This document shows positions 46,709 to 55,527 of a stretch of 64,000 nucleotides of DNA, one piece after another. Every line of letters starts with the position of its first letter. The stretch's first letter is position 1. Origin of the DNA: Marinicella sediminis (lineage in GTDB: Bacteria; Pseudomonadota; Gammaproteobacteria; Xanthomonadales; Marinicellaceae); NCBI RefSeq assembly GCF_002000055.1, contig NZ_MVBD01000009.1, forward strand, positions 124,001 through 188,000, in the 5' to 3' direction. The notes under the pieces were generated by a model. The model saw nothing but the letters and a program-made list of their open reading frames with translations. It searched no databases and was not told the origin of the DNA. Position numbers and translations under genes: made by a program.

Positions 46709-47590
46709 ATGTCCATCAGAACACAACAGGTATTTTTGATGACCGCATTGGTCTTTGGGTCGCATGCAGCACAGGCCCAGGTAAACCTCACCGAGGCAGA
46801 ACAATCGGTTGTTGATCATTATAAAAACATGCAAAGCATGGGTTCTGAAGAACGTAAAACCTACCGTGAACAACTGTTTTCCGGTATGAGCCGATCGGAA
46901 CAAAAAAGTTTTCAAGAAGCCTTTAAATCCATTCGCTCCCGCTTACCTGAATTGTTGGGCATTGAAGACACCGCCACTGAAACCAATAAAAACCAGGCCT
47001 CTGCAAACTCAGGGCAATCCGTTCGGGTTCCTGGTTCTGGCATTCAGTACGACTCGGGTAATACCACCGGAACCGCAGGTGTGGCCAGCCAAATGGTTGG
47101 AAACCGCTATGATACCGCCATTAACACGATGGGTACCGCTTGTTGTTCACCGGTCGAAACTTCTGGCACCATCACCATGGCCACCTTTGAAATGGTTAAT
47201 ACTTTCTTCGGATCGGCGGTATTCAGTGTTTATTCTAATGTGGTGGGTACAGGTGCTGTACAAGTGACTTCGATGGCATACCCAGGACTGATGACTGGAT
47301 TAAACACCATCACCCTTGGTGGCGGCGGCACAGCCAACGCCTATGCCAACGGCTCATTCCTGGCTGGTATTTGGCAGTTTGACCCAACCATGACTGCGAT
47401 TGGTGTCGATACCGGTACCACCGGCGGACAAGGCCATCACGGTATCAGCCTGAATGATGGCGCCATGGGCACCATGCTGACCAATTTAAACAGCCTGAAC
47501 GCCGTTATGCGCCTGCAGGGGAATCTGGTCACCGCTTCAGTTCCTGTTGAGCTGATCGACTTCACCATTGAAGAAGACCAGGATCAGTAA
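46709..47590 (+). CDS. Exported protein with PVEL-type C-terminus
   Basis: This 293-residue protein has a signal peptide (cleavage near AQAQVN), a charged helical segment (about 25-90, DHYKNMQSMGSEERKTYREQ) and a Gly/Thr-rich beta region. It ends in VPVELIDFTIEEDQDQ. The PVELxxF phrase is often found just before a fibronectin-like domain with TASExNNxGFxxYR; here the protein stops there, while a matching domain stands alone at 63568. The ribosome-binding site (GAAGGGGAAG) is good. It is the first gene of the cluster that runs to 63918. Function is unknown. Confidence 0.68.
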   Translation: MSIRTQQVFLMTALVFGSHAAQAQVNLTEAEQSVVDHYKNMQSMGSEERKTYREQLFSGMSRSEQKSFQEAFKSIRSRLPELLGIEDTATETNKNQASANSGQSVRVPGSGIQYDSGNTTGTAGVASQMVGNRYDTAINTMGTACCSPVETSGTITMATFEMVNTFFGSAVFSVYSNVVGTGAVQVTSMAYPGLMTGLNTITLGGGGTANAYANGSFLAGIWQFDPTMTAIGVDTGTTGGQGHHGISLNDGAMGTMLTNLNSLNAVMRLQGNLVTASVPVELIDFTIEEDQDQ

Positions 47591-47620
47591 CACTTTATCA
47601 ATCATTCAAGAACATCATTT

Positions 47621-49753
47621 ATGAAAACCAAATGGTTTATGAATTTGGTGTTTTTGGCTGCCTTTTTGATCATCACCGGGTGTGATGAACGCAGTCCGGA
47701 ACCCACCTTCAATGTACTGATTGTGACCTTTGACACCACCCGGGCTGATCACATCGGTACTTATGGCAAGTCAGATGCCCTGACCCCCAACCTTGATGAA
47801 TTGGCTTCAGATGGGGTGGTTTATGAGCGTGCCGTGACCCACATCCCGATCACCTTGCCATCTCACAGCAGTATGTTCACGGGGAAGGTGCCATTCACCC
47901 ATGGAGTCAGGGACAACGGACTGTTTTCTCTGGGACCGGAACAATTGACCTTGGCCGAAATCCTGAAAAACACTGGCTATGAAACCGGGGCAGCCATTGG
48001 TTCATTTCCCCTCACGTCTCAATTTGGCATTGATCAGGGTTTTGATTACTACAACGAACACATCACTCAGAAGTATGAAGATGTGCATGGTGAGCGCACC
48101 ATACCTAAACATCAGTTGTTTTTTGATGAGCGACCTGCCGGCGCAGTCAATGAAGCAATCATGCCGTGGATCAGGTACCACCACAACAAACCTTTCTTCG
48201 CCTGGCTGCACTATTTTGACCCCCACCATCCACATGAACCACCTGCACCCTATGATCAGTCATTCATCCATGATCTGTATTCCGGAGAAATTGCCTATTC
48301 GGATGAAGCGTTTGGGATGTTGATTGACCAGTTGAAACAATTGGGGGTCTATGACAACACACTCATTGTATTCACCTCTGATCATGGAGAAGGTAATGGA
48401 GAGCACAATGAAGCAACCCATTCATTGTTGATTTACAACGCCACCCAACATGTTCCGCTGATCATCAAGTACCCGAATCAGGAACATGCCGGAACCCGAA
48501 TCAAGCAATGGGTTGGCTTGGTGGATATTTTCCCCACAGTGCTGGATGTGCTAGGTCTTGAGGTACCTGAAGACATTCAAGGACAGGTGTTGGCACGTGC
48601 AGATCAGCCCGTTGATACCAACGCGGAGATATACCTGGAAACCCTCTCACCAAGGTTTTCCCGTGGTTGGGGTGAACAGCGGGGCATCATCAAAAACGAA
48701 CACAAATACATCCATGGCCCCCGCCAGGAACTCTATAACCTGATTGATGACCCCCGGGAATTGAACAACATCATCGATCAGCATCAAGCGCTGGCCAATA
48801 ACCTCAAGTCCGATTTGCAGGATTATTTGGATGAGTATCAAATCACTGGGATGAATGCCTCCATCAATGTGGACAGCCAAACCTTGAATACCCTCAGAGG
48901 TTTGGGATACGTTCAATCCAGTGGTGATATGGTTGATGTCATAGAAGAAAAACTGAGTGAAGCGGGTGATCCTCCACAAGATCATGTGGGCACCATCAGT
49001 ATTTATTCTCACGCCAAAAATTTATTATTCCAGGGCGAATACATTGAAGCCAACCGCTATTTACAATCTTTGTTGAATCTTGAGCCGGATAATCTGGCGT
49101 ATTTGGAATTGAAAATTCAAGCAGACATTCAATTGGGTGCTTTGGAGTCGGCAAAAAATCACCTTAAATCTTTGCCCAATGACCTGCATGGCACCTTATC
49201 ACCAGCTAAGCGCTTAAGCCTTTTGGGGCGCATCGCGTTGGCTCAAGGAGACCACAATTCCGCACAAAGACTTCTGGCTGATGCTGAAAACCTCGAACCC
49301 AGCATCAGTGGTCAATTACAGTTGGCCACAATTGCTGAGCAGAACAACCAATCGGAGCTGGCCCAAAAACACCTTGAACGGGCTTTAAGCCTCGAAGAAA
49401 ACAATGTAGAAGTGCTCAACACTCTGGCGATAAACCATTCAAAAAGAGGTGATTGGCTGGCAGCTGAACAATACTTCTCACAGGCCATTGAGCATCATCC
49501 TTACCATCAGTTAACTCATTACAATTACGGTGTTTTCTTATATGAAGTGGCCGATTATGAGTCTGCATTGAAAGCCTTTGAGCAAGCGATCCGTTTACAA
49601 GACAACTACCCCAAGGCCTTATTTGCCATCATCGAAACCCATATGGCCCTGGGACAACCTGCCAAAGCCCATCATTGGTATGACCATTTTGAAATGGTGA
49701 ATCCGAACCACACCTTGTTTGCCAAAGCGCAAAACCTGTTGGAAACTAAATGA
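47621..49753 (+). CDS. Sulfatase-fold lipoprotein with C-terminal TPRs
   Basis: This 710-residue predicted lipoprotein has its lipobox at IITGC, Cys21. Residues about 28-385 form an alkaline phosphatase/sulfatase fold: LIVTFDTTRADHIGTYG, then ITLPSHSSMFTGKVPFTHGV, IVFTSDHGEGNGEH. The position of the formylglycine Cys in true sulfatases is Thr78 (I-T-L-P-S-H), so sulfatase activity by the usual mechanism is unlikely; a Thr nucleophile is used by some phospho-transferases of this superfamily. TPRs fill about 460-700. The stop overlaps the start of the next PPIase gene by four bases, indicating one operon. Confidence 0.83.
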   Translation: MKTKWFMNLVFLAAFLIITGCDERSPEPTFNVLIVTFDTTRADHIGTYGKSDALTPNLDELASDGVVYERAVTHIPITLPSHSSMFTGKVPFTHGVRDNGLFSLGPEQLTLAEILKNTGYETGAAIGSFPLTSQFGIDQGFDYYNEHITQKYEDVHGERTIPKHQLFFDERPAGAVNEAIMPWIRYHHNKPFFAWLHYFDPHHPHEPPAPYDQSFIHDLYSGEIAYSDEAFGMLIDQLKQLGVYDNTLIVFTSDHGEGNGEHNEATHSLLIYNATQHVPLIIKYPNQEHAGTRIKQWVGLVDIFPTVLDVLGLEVPEDIQGQVLARADQPVDTNAEIYLETLSPRFSRGWGEQRGIIKNEHKYIHGPRQELYNLIDDPRELNNIIDQHQALANNLKSDLQDYLDEYQITGMNASINVDSQTLNTLRGLGYVQSSGDMVDVIEEKLSEAGDPPQDHVGTISIYSHAKNLLFQGEYIEANRYLQSLLNLEPDNLAYLELKIQADIQLGALESAKNHLKSLPNDLHGTLSPAKRLSLLGRIALAQGDHNSAQRLLADAENLEPSISGQLQLATIAEQNNQSELAQKHLERALSLEENNVEVLNTLAINHSKRGDWLAAEQYFSQAIEHHPYHQLTHYNYGVFLYEVADYESALKAFEQAIRLQDNYPKALFAIIETHMALGQPAKAHHWYDHFEMVNPNHTLFAKAQNLLETK

Positions 49754-51411
49754 AACAAATCATAATAATCTCCATGCTGTTTTTACTGAGTGCTTGTGGA
49801 ACACATGATCAAAAACGTCTGTCTGATGATGTCGTGTTGGCCAGTTCTCAAGAGCTGTCTGTGACATTGGCTGAATTACGTGAGCACATCACCGATTTAC
49901 CTGTTCATCTGCGATGGAACAGCGAACTGGATCCCCAGCAATGGTATGCTGATCAAATCAATTTGATCATGATTCAAAAGTTACTGCTCACAGAAGCGAA
50001 GTTGATCGGATATGAGCAAGATCCGAAATACCTCAACAAAGTCAGAAACCTGGAGCGTATGGTTTATTCAAGCCAATATTTGAATGAATTTCAGCCACCA
50101 CAAAAACCCAGTGAAGCGGAATTGAAAAATCATTATGAGGAACATTTGGATGAATTTGTGTTTCCCGAGTCCCGGCGGGTTTTTCACATATTTCAATCCC
50201 ATAAAGAGGGTGTGGAAACCACCAAACAACGCATGCAGTCATTGCGCAATCGACTGATAAAAGGGGAGAACATTCAGTTATTGGCCCCGGAATATTCTGA
50301 ATCAGAATCAAGACACAAAAAGGGATTGATTGGTTTGATCAAACAAGGGGATTTGTCTGCTGATTTTGATCGGGTGGTGTTCAAACTCAACATCAACCAA
50401 CCCAGCGAACTCATCAGAACTGCTGATGGGTACCACATTTTTGTGGTTTCAGAAGTGTTGCCTGCACAGTCTTACTCTTTTGAGTCCGTGCAGGGAATGA
50501 TCTTGCAGCGACTACAGGTTCAGCACACTTTGGCATTTATCCAGGAAAAGGCCGAATTACTGGAACCACCTGAACCATTTATGGTGCCTGATATGGATCA
50601 ACTGCAGCAATTGATGCGTCAGGGCAATCCGCAAGCACCTTTGATTCAAGTGGGCAACTATTCAAAGCCCATGGCACAGTTCATGTTTGAGATGAGGGAA
50701 ATGCAGGCTAAGATGGGCGCAGTACGCGACCCCCAAATGGGGCTGAAAATGCTGACAGAGACTGCTTATCGTGAGTGGATTTACCAACACATGCAAGCTG
50801 AACAAGCCACACCTGCACATCCTGATCGATTGGCCAAGGCCAAAGAGGACCTACTGATTGATGAATACAGGCCCGTAAAGTTACGGGCATACGTGAATCA
50901 AAATCCTCAATTATTGAATGACTACTTTGCGGGAAATGAGATGCGATTTTCAACACCCGTGATGGTTCAGTTGAAACGTTTGCAAATTCCCATCGAAGAG
51001 GGGATTAATTTGATGCCTGATCTAGAACAGTTGATCAGTCGACTGGATCTGGGTGAAGTTAAATTGGAAGAGGTGGCTGAGCAATACCAAGGCCAGGTTC
51101 AGCCCTTACCTCTGATGAATGCACAAAACCTGAAACGGATTGACCCAAGGATGCTCAGATTTGCTTTTTTGCTGAACCCTCAGGAACATACACCACCGTA
51201 CCGTACAGAGAACCATTACATTATCCTCAAACTCATTGAAAGGAAAGAAGCCAAAGTTCAGCCTTTGGCCACGATCAGAGATCAGGTGATGAATCAATTC
51301 ATTCGCTCTCATTCAGCTGATTTGTTTTCTCAGCTCAAAGAACAACTGCTCTCTGAAGTCAAAATCCATCGTACGCTGTTGAGTGATGTACACCTGTCAC
51401 TGCAACAGTGA
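49750..51411 (+). CDS. Parvulin-type peptidyl-prolyl isomerase lipoprotein
   Basis: This 553-residue predicted lipoprotein (lipobox LLSAC, Cys16) has a SurA/PpiC-like layout. A helical N-terminal chaperone part is followed by a parvulin domain at about 135-240 (RRVFHIFQSHKEGVETTKQR, RHKKGLIGLIKQGDLSADFD, SELIRTADGYHIFVVSE), and a second, more diverged parvulin-like region lies at about 395-500. Members help fold exported proteins and are often found in secretion or polysaccharide loci. It overlaps the sulfatase-like gene and is convergent with a similar gene, six bases apart. Confidence 0.85.
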   Translation: MKQIIIISMLFLLSACGTHDQKRLSDDVVLASSQELSVTLAELREHITDLPVHLRWNSELDPQQWYADQINLIMIQKLLLTEAKLIGYEQDPKYLNKVRNLERMVYSSQYLNEFQPPQKPSEAELKNHYEEHLDEFVFPESRRVFHIFQSHKEGVETTKQRMQSLRNRLIKGENIQLLAPEYSESESRHKKGLIGLIKQGDLSADFDRVVFKLNINQPSELIRTADGYHIFVVSEVLPAQSYSFESVQGMILQRLQVQHTLAFIQEKAELLEPPEPFMVPDMDQLQQLMRQGNPQAPLIQVGNYSKPMAQFMFEMREMQAKMGAVRDPQMGLKMLTETAYREWIYQHMQAEQATPAHPDRLAKAKEDLLIDEYRPVKLRAYVNQNPQLLNDYFAGNEMRFSTPVMVQLKRLQIPIEEGINLMPDLEQLISRLDLGEVKLEEVAEQYQGQVQPLPLMNAQNLKRIDPRMLRFAFLLNPQEHTPPYRTENHYIILKLIERKEAKVQPLATIRDQVMNQFIRSHSADLFSQLKEQLLSEVKIHRTLLSDVHLSLQQ

Positions 51412-51417
51412 ACGACA

Positions 51418-53055
51418 TCAATCCAGATAATAGGTGATGTCTTGTGCTTGCAGCAATTTGGTGGTGATCGCCGTTTTCAGTTGAGATTTTTGATTCGCCA
51501 ACAGTTCTTTGCGGATGATGCCTTGAGCTTCTGAAAACGTCATCAAACGATTAGCCTGAACATCATCCAATCGCAGGATCCACACATAACCTTGTTCAGT
51601 CTCAACCAAACCACTGTATTGGCCAGCATCAATTCTGAGCAGTGCCCGCATCAAATCAATCCCCAAAACCTGTCCCAGACGGTTTTTGCCTATGGTGCCA
51701 ATCAGACCATCTGGATAACGATCTGCAAATGCCGAATATTGATTGGCTGTGGTGGCAAAATCCACAGAGCCATGATTGATTTCATGCAGTAATTCAGCCG
51801 CTTTTTGATGCGCCAGAATTCGATTGCCATTAATAGCTATGGCCAAACCAGAAACGGTGTATTGAGCTGGTAAGACATATGAATCAGGGTGGTTTTGAAA
51901 CTGATCTTCGATGTCTTTAAGATGGGGTTCCGATAATTCCTTTGCGATCAATTGCCGGAGAATGTGTTCGGCCGAGCGTTGTGTCACCAAGGACTCACCT
52001 GCCAAAACCCATGAACTGCGGATATCAACACCGGTGGCATCAAACATGGCTCGCTTGATGGCGTAGGCTTCAATGCGCTGTCGATGTGACTGTTCGAATT
52101 CAGATTTCCAGGGTTTTTGTCGAAGATTCTGTCCCAACAACCAACCCAATTCCCTGGTATTGAGTCTCCATTGATTGGTGATCACTTGCGCTTCTGAATC
52201 GATCAGTTTCTCACCAGTTTTTGGCCATTTTATGTTCAGCTTCAATGCCGTCAGAAAATTGTTTTGCAGGAACTGCCATTGGGCATTGAATGCCTTGTTT
52301 TTGACCTGTTGGGTGGCACGTTTCATCAGTTTTTGATCACTTAATACCGAAGCTGATATGTGTCTTTCACAATAAAACAACATCACCCCATGACTGCTTT
52401 GAATGACTTCACTCATCTGATTGGGCTGCAGTTGCATCACCAATTCATCCAACTCAGCAGCCAGTAAGCCTGGAGGCACGTTACCGATCAATCCTTTTTG
52501 TAAGCGTGACTGTGAATCAGAATAATTGGTGGCGGCTGTTTTGAATCCATCGAGGTCATTTATCTGAGTTCGCAGGTCTGTCATCCAGTCCAACAATTCA
52601 CGTTTGTGTTTCGGGTCAGCATTTGGTGGATAACGTTTGAAAATTTGATACAAACGCAGTTTGGGCGGTCGTTTTGGACGGTTTTTTAATTCGTTAAAGC
52701 GTGCATTGATGGTAAGCGGATCTGGTTCAAGGACTTGTATCACCAATTGTTTATGGTGTTCAAACGCTTTCTGGTACAAAAACTCTTGGGCCTGAAAACG
52801 GATCTTATCTGCGTTGTCAGTTGAAAGGTGTTGATTGTGCTGTAATAAAACTTGTTCCAGAAAATACCCGTTGATGTAGCTTTTTATGTTCGCTGATCCG
52901 TTGAGGTTTCTTAATTTTGACCAGTGAGCAAAAGACTCAGCACTCAGCATGATGCTGCTATCATGGTTTTGGGCAATGAGTTTTGACGGCGGTTGCCGTT
53001 GGGTACAAGCAACTAACACCAAAGTGAATATGATTGTCAGATACAGTTTATTCAT
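51418..53055 (-). CDS. Second parvulin-type peptidyl-prolyl isomerase lipoprotein
   Basis: The ATG at 53055 places a lipoprotein signal (LVLVACTQ, Cys17) at the start; a longer frame adds six residues only. The product has 545 residues and two parvulin regions: about 130-240 (LRLYQIFKRYPPNADPKHKR, LQKGLIGNVPPGLLAAELDE) and about 400-510 (YPDGLIGTIGKNRLGQVLGI, YSGLVETEQGYVWILRLDD). It is similar in plan to the convergent gene at 49750. The C25 peptidase gene lies directly upstream, and their ends overlap by eight bases, so both are likely on one minus-strand transcript. Confidence 0.86.
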   Translation of the reverse strand: MNKLYLTIIFTLVLVACTQRQPPSKLIAQNHDSSIMLSAESFAHWSKLRNLNGSANIKSYINGYFLEQVLLQHNQHLSTDNADKIRFQAQEFLYQKAFEHHKQLVIQVLEPDPLTINARFNELKNRPKRPPKLRLYQIFKRYPPNADPKHKRELLDWMTDLRTQINDLDGFKTAATNYSDSQSRLQKGLIGNVPPGLLAAELDELVMQLQPNQMSEVIQSSHGVMLFYCERHISASVLSDQKLMKRATQQVKNKAFNAQWQFLQNNFLTALKLNIKWPKTGEKLIDSEAQVITNQWRLNTRELGWLLGQNLRQKPWKSEFEQSHRQRIEAYAIKRAMFDATGVDIRSSWVLAGESLVTQRSAEHILRQLIAKELSEPHLKDIEDQFQNHPDSYVLPAQYTVSGLAIAINGNRILAHQKAAELLHEINHGSVDFATTANQYSAFADRYPDGLIGTIGKNRLGQVLGIDLMRALLRIDAGQYSGLVETEQGYVWILRLDDVQANRLMTFSEAQGIIRKELLANQKSQLKTAITTKLLQAQDITYYLD

Positions 53056-55468
53056 AGAAGTTAATATATCCATAAAAGTTCAGTTCAAGCTTCTGGTCAT
53101 TGGCATAAACCCGAACCGTGGCTGTGTTGTTGATCAACGTCAATTGCAGCTGATTGGTTGTGGATTTGAAATGTTGTTCGGTTAAGAGTTGCCCAAGCGC
53201 ATCGAATTGTCTGACATGTATTTCGCCGCTGAACTGTTCATTGGGAATCGTTATGGCCAGTTCCTTGCTTTTCAAACTAAACTGAATCGTTTCATCCGGT
53301 GTGTTGAGCTTCAGGGATGGGTCACCAAGTACCACATAGGTATCGACAAAATGATTTCTGAGACCATTTGTTCTGGCCAGGTTCAGTGCTTCACCAATGG
53401 ATTGTTTTTGCAAGAGGGCATTGATTAAATCCTGACTGAATTTAATGGGCGGATAGTTGCGTGCGGATGAACCAATGATCGCCACTGAGCCATGATTGGG
53501 TTTTAACAACAACAACTCCGAAAATGAACTTGAATTGGGGTGGTCAAATGGGGCAGACGAGCAGGTCATGCTGAGTACCACTGGCCATTTATCATTATTC
53601 AACTGTTGAATGTGTGAGCGGTCAAACAGGACCGGTAATCGGGTTTCCGGGTGTTTCCCGATTTCCCACATATAACGACCACCATGTCCATAAAAATGTA
53701 CCAGGCCGAAACCGTCATTGATGGCATCAACAATGCTTTGGGCGCCATCCAACACATGCTTGTTCTCATCCAAGGTTCGTGAGATTTCGGTTTTTTCCAG
53801 GTTCAATCCAGAAATGATTCGGAGGTTCCTTTTCTGGTATAAATCTTCTGCTGGGGTGAGCATATTGAACCGGCTGTTCCACGCCCCGGGCTGACTGTCT
53901 TTGTGGTGATGTATTGTCTTGTGGATGATCGCATCAAGTTCATCCAAAGTATTGACTGGAAATCGACCAACTGCTACCGGGCTGGTTGAATGATCATCGA
54001 TCAAGGTATAAGGGGTGTCGCTGGCGGCAGGGCCATGGTCGGTGAATACCTGAAAGGTAGGCACCAGGTTGTTGTGGGCATGGGCAGGTATTTGGGGTAA
54101 ATAGCTCAGGGCATCCTGATGGGTGAACCAATTGCTGTCACCAACCAGTAATGTGAACTGCAGCTCCTTTGAACTGTTTTGTGCGACAAATTGTATGGCC
54201 CTTTTGATGGCTTGTGCACCAAGGTGTCCATGATCAAACCGATCATACACAGCCAATGAATCCCAGACCAGTACAGATTTCCCCTGACGCTCGTGCCATT
54301 GAATCAGTGGGGCCAGATTGGTCATAAAGGCAGGGTGACTGATGATGAGGTAGTCTGCCTGGATGTTGAGCGTTGATGGCTCAGCGGTTGGTCTGACCAG
54401 CTGTACCTCACGGATATCTTTGGTAGGCACATACACCACACTGCCATCTGACTGTAATTCATTGGGTGCCGATAACACCATGGGTTGACGGCCGGCCTGG
54501 ATTGTTGTGCGGTGCTGGTTTGACCAATAGATGTGGCCTGTGCTTCGGGGTTGAACCTCAATGGCGCCATCACCAACGACCTTCAATTGACGGTAATTAG
54601 TTAACACAACTGAATGCTGATGTTCCAACTCAATCCAATCCAGATACATCAGATCGATCACCGCTTGTCCACCCAATGTTCGGGGTGTGACAGAAAGTGA
54701 GAGTTCATTGTCTGAGTCGGTGAAACGCGAGGCATCAACTGTAAATTCAGCCAGGTGATGTACTTGCCCGTTCCACTTGGCCAATCCCAGTGTTTCACCG
54801 TTGAGATCCACAGTCAGTACATGGTCAAATTCAACTTCGGTCTTGGACTGTGTTGTGTTCCAGCCACGTAATTTAATGCGTATAGTGACTTGATGTGGTT
54901 TGGAACTGATTGATTGAAGAGCCAAAGGAATCCTGATTGGGGCTTGGGCGGCTGAACTCAACTTGTACCAATACCAGCTGGTCGTTGAATGTTCAGCATC
55001 ATTGGACGACAAAGGTGCTCTGACAAGGTTCTCTTCCAGGTGTTGTTTGAACAACAGGGGTGAATATTCACCTGAATTGAGTGGCGGATCAACCGATGAG
55101 GAATGGCCAATCTGGCCCGATTCGCCCAGAATAAGTCGATACACATTGATGATGGATACCGGATCAAACCATTCATTTTGACCGCGTTTGTGTTCACCGA
55201 TAAATTCAATGCTTTCACCAGGTTCCCAAATACCGTCTCCATCGTCATTGATCCAAATAGTTTGTGGTTCACCTTGGGCGGTTAAATTGATTTGATCAAA
55301 ACGAGGGGCTTGTTCCAAAGCTGTAATTTGATGATGATTGATCCGATAAACCCCATCGGCATTGACATACACGTTTAAACTGGAAACAGATGTAGCGGTC
55401 GACTCAGCAGCCGGTGCCGATAGGCCAAAGAGTAATCCAAAAATTGTGGTTAAGCGCACTGTGGGCAT
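53048..55468 (-). CDS. Exported C25 (gingipain-type) cysteine peptidase
   Basis: The 806-residue product starts at ATG 55468, with a signal peptide (cleavage near SAPAAES). A longer version from TTG 55489 is possible. The C-terminal half contains a caspase-like peptidase C25 fold, with the catalytic His595 in HFYGHGGRYMWEIG and Cys636 in LSMTCSSAPFDHP. The first 400 residues are beta-rich adhesion-like domains. In Bacteroidetes C25 members include gingipains and the PorU sortase; this protein has no type IX C-terminal domain that I can see. It overlaps the downstream PPIase gene by eight bases, suggesting the PPIase assists it or acts on the same substrates. Confidence 0.85.
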   Translation of the reverse strand: MPTVRLTTIFGLLFGLSAPAAESTATSVSSLNVYVNADGVYRINHHQITALEQAPRFDQINLTAQGEPQTIWINDDGDGIWEPGESIEFIGEHKRGQNEWFDPVSIINVYRLILGESGQIGHSSSVDPPLNSGEYSPLLFKQHLEENLVRAPLSSNDAEHSTTSWYWYKLSSAAQAPIRIPLALQSISSKPHQVTIRIKLRGWNTTQSKTEVEFDHVLTVDLNGETLGLAKWNGQVHHLAEFTVDASRFTDSDNELSLSVTPRTLGGQAVIDLMYLDWIELEHQHSVVLTNYRQLKVVGDGAIEVQPRSTGHIYWSNQHRTTIQAGRQPMVLSAPNELQSDGSVVYVPTKDIREVQLVRPTAEPSTLNIQADYLIISHPAFMTNLAPLIQWHERQGKSVLVWDSLAVYDRFDHGHLGAQAIKRAIQFVAQNSSKELQFTLLVGDSNWFTHQDALSYLPQIPAHAHNNLVPTFQVFTDHGPAASDTPYTLIDDHSTSPVAVGRFPVNTLDELDAIIHKTIHHHKDSQPGAWNSRFNMLTPAEDLYQKRNLRIISGLNLEKTEISRTLDENKHVLDGAQSIVDAINDGFGLVHFYGHGGRYMWEIGKHPETRLPVLFDRSHIQQLNNDKWPVVLSMTCSSAPFDHPNSSSFSELLLLKPNHGSVAIIGSSARNYPPIKFSQDLINALLQKQSIGEALNLARTNGLRNHFVDTYVVLGDPSLKLNTPDETIQFSLKSKELAITIPNEQFSGEIHVRQFDALGQLLTEQHFKSTTNQLQLTLINNTATVRVYANDQKLELNFYGYINFYE

Positions 55469-55469
55469 A

Positions 55470-55499
55470 AGAAAAAAAGGGGTAATCAAATTACCCCTT
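55470..55499 (-). terminator. Intrinsic terminator before the C25 peptidase gene
   Basis: On the minus strand, AAGGGGTAA pairs with its complement around a five-base loop and is followed by a T-run. It lies about 30 bases past the stop of the DUF11 gene and ends only one base before the ATG of the peptidase gene. Confidence 0.85.
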
Positions 55500-55527
55500 C
55501 AGATCAATTCTGTATCAAAGTTCAGTC

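Noticed and set aside
47621-49753. Annotation as a true sulfatase
   Set aside because: The formylglycine Cys/Ser position is Thr, so only the fold is claimed.
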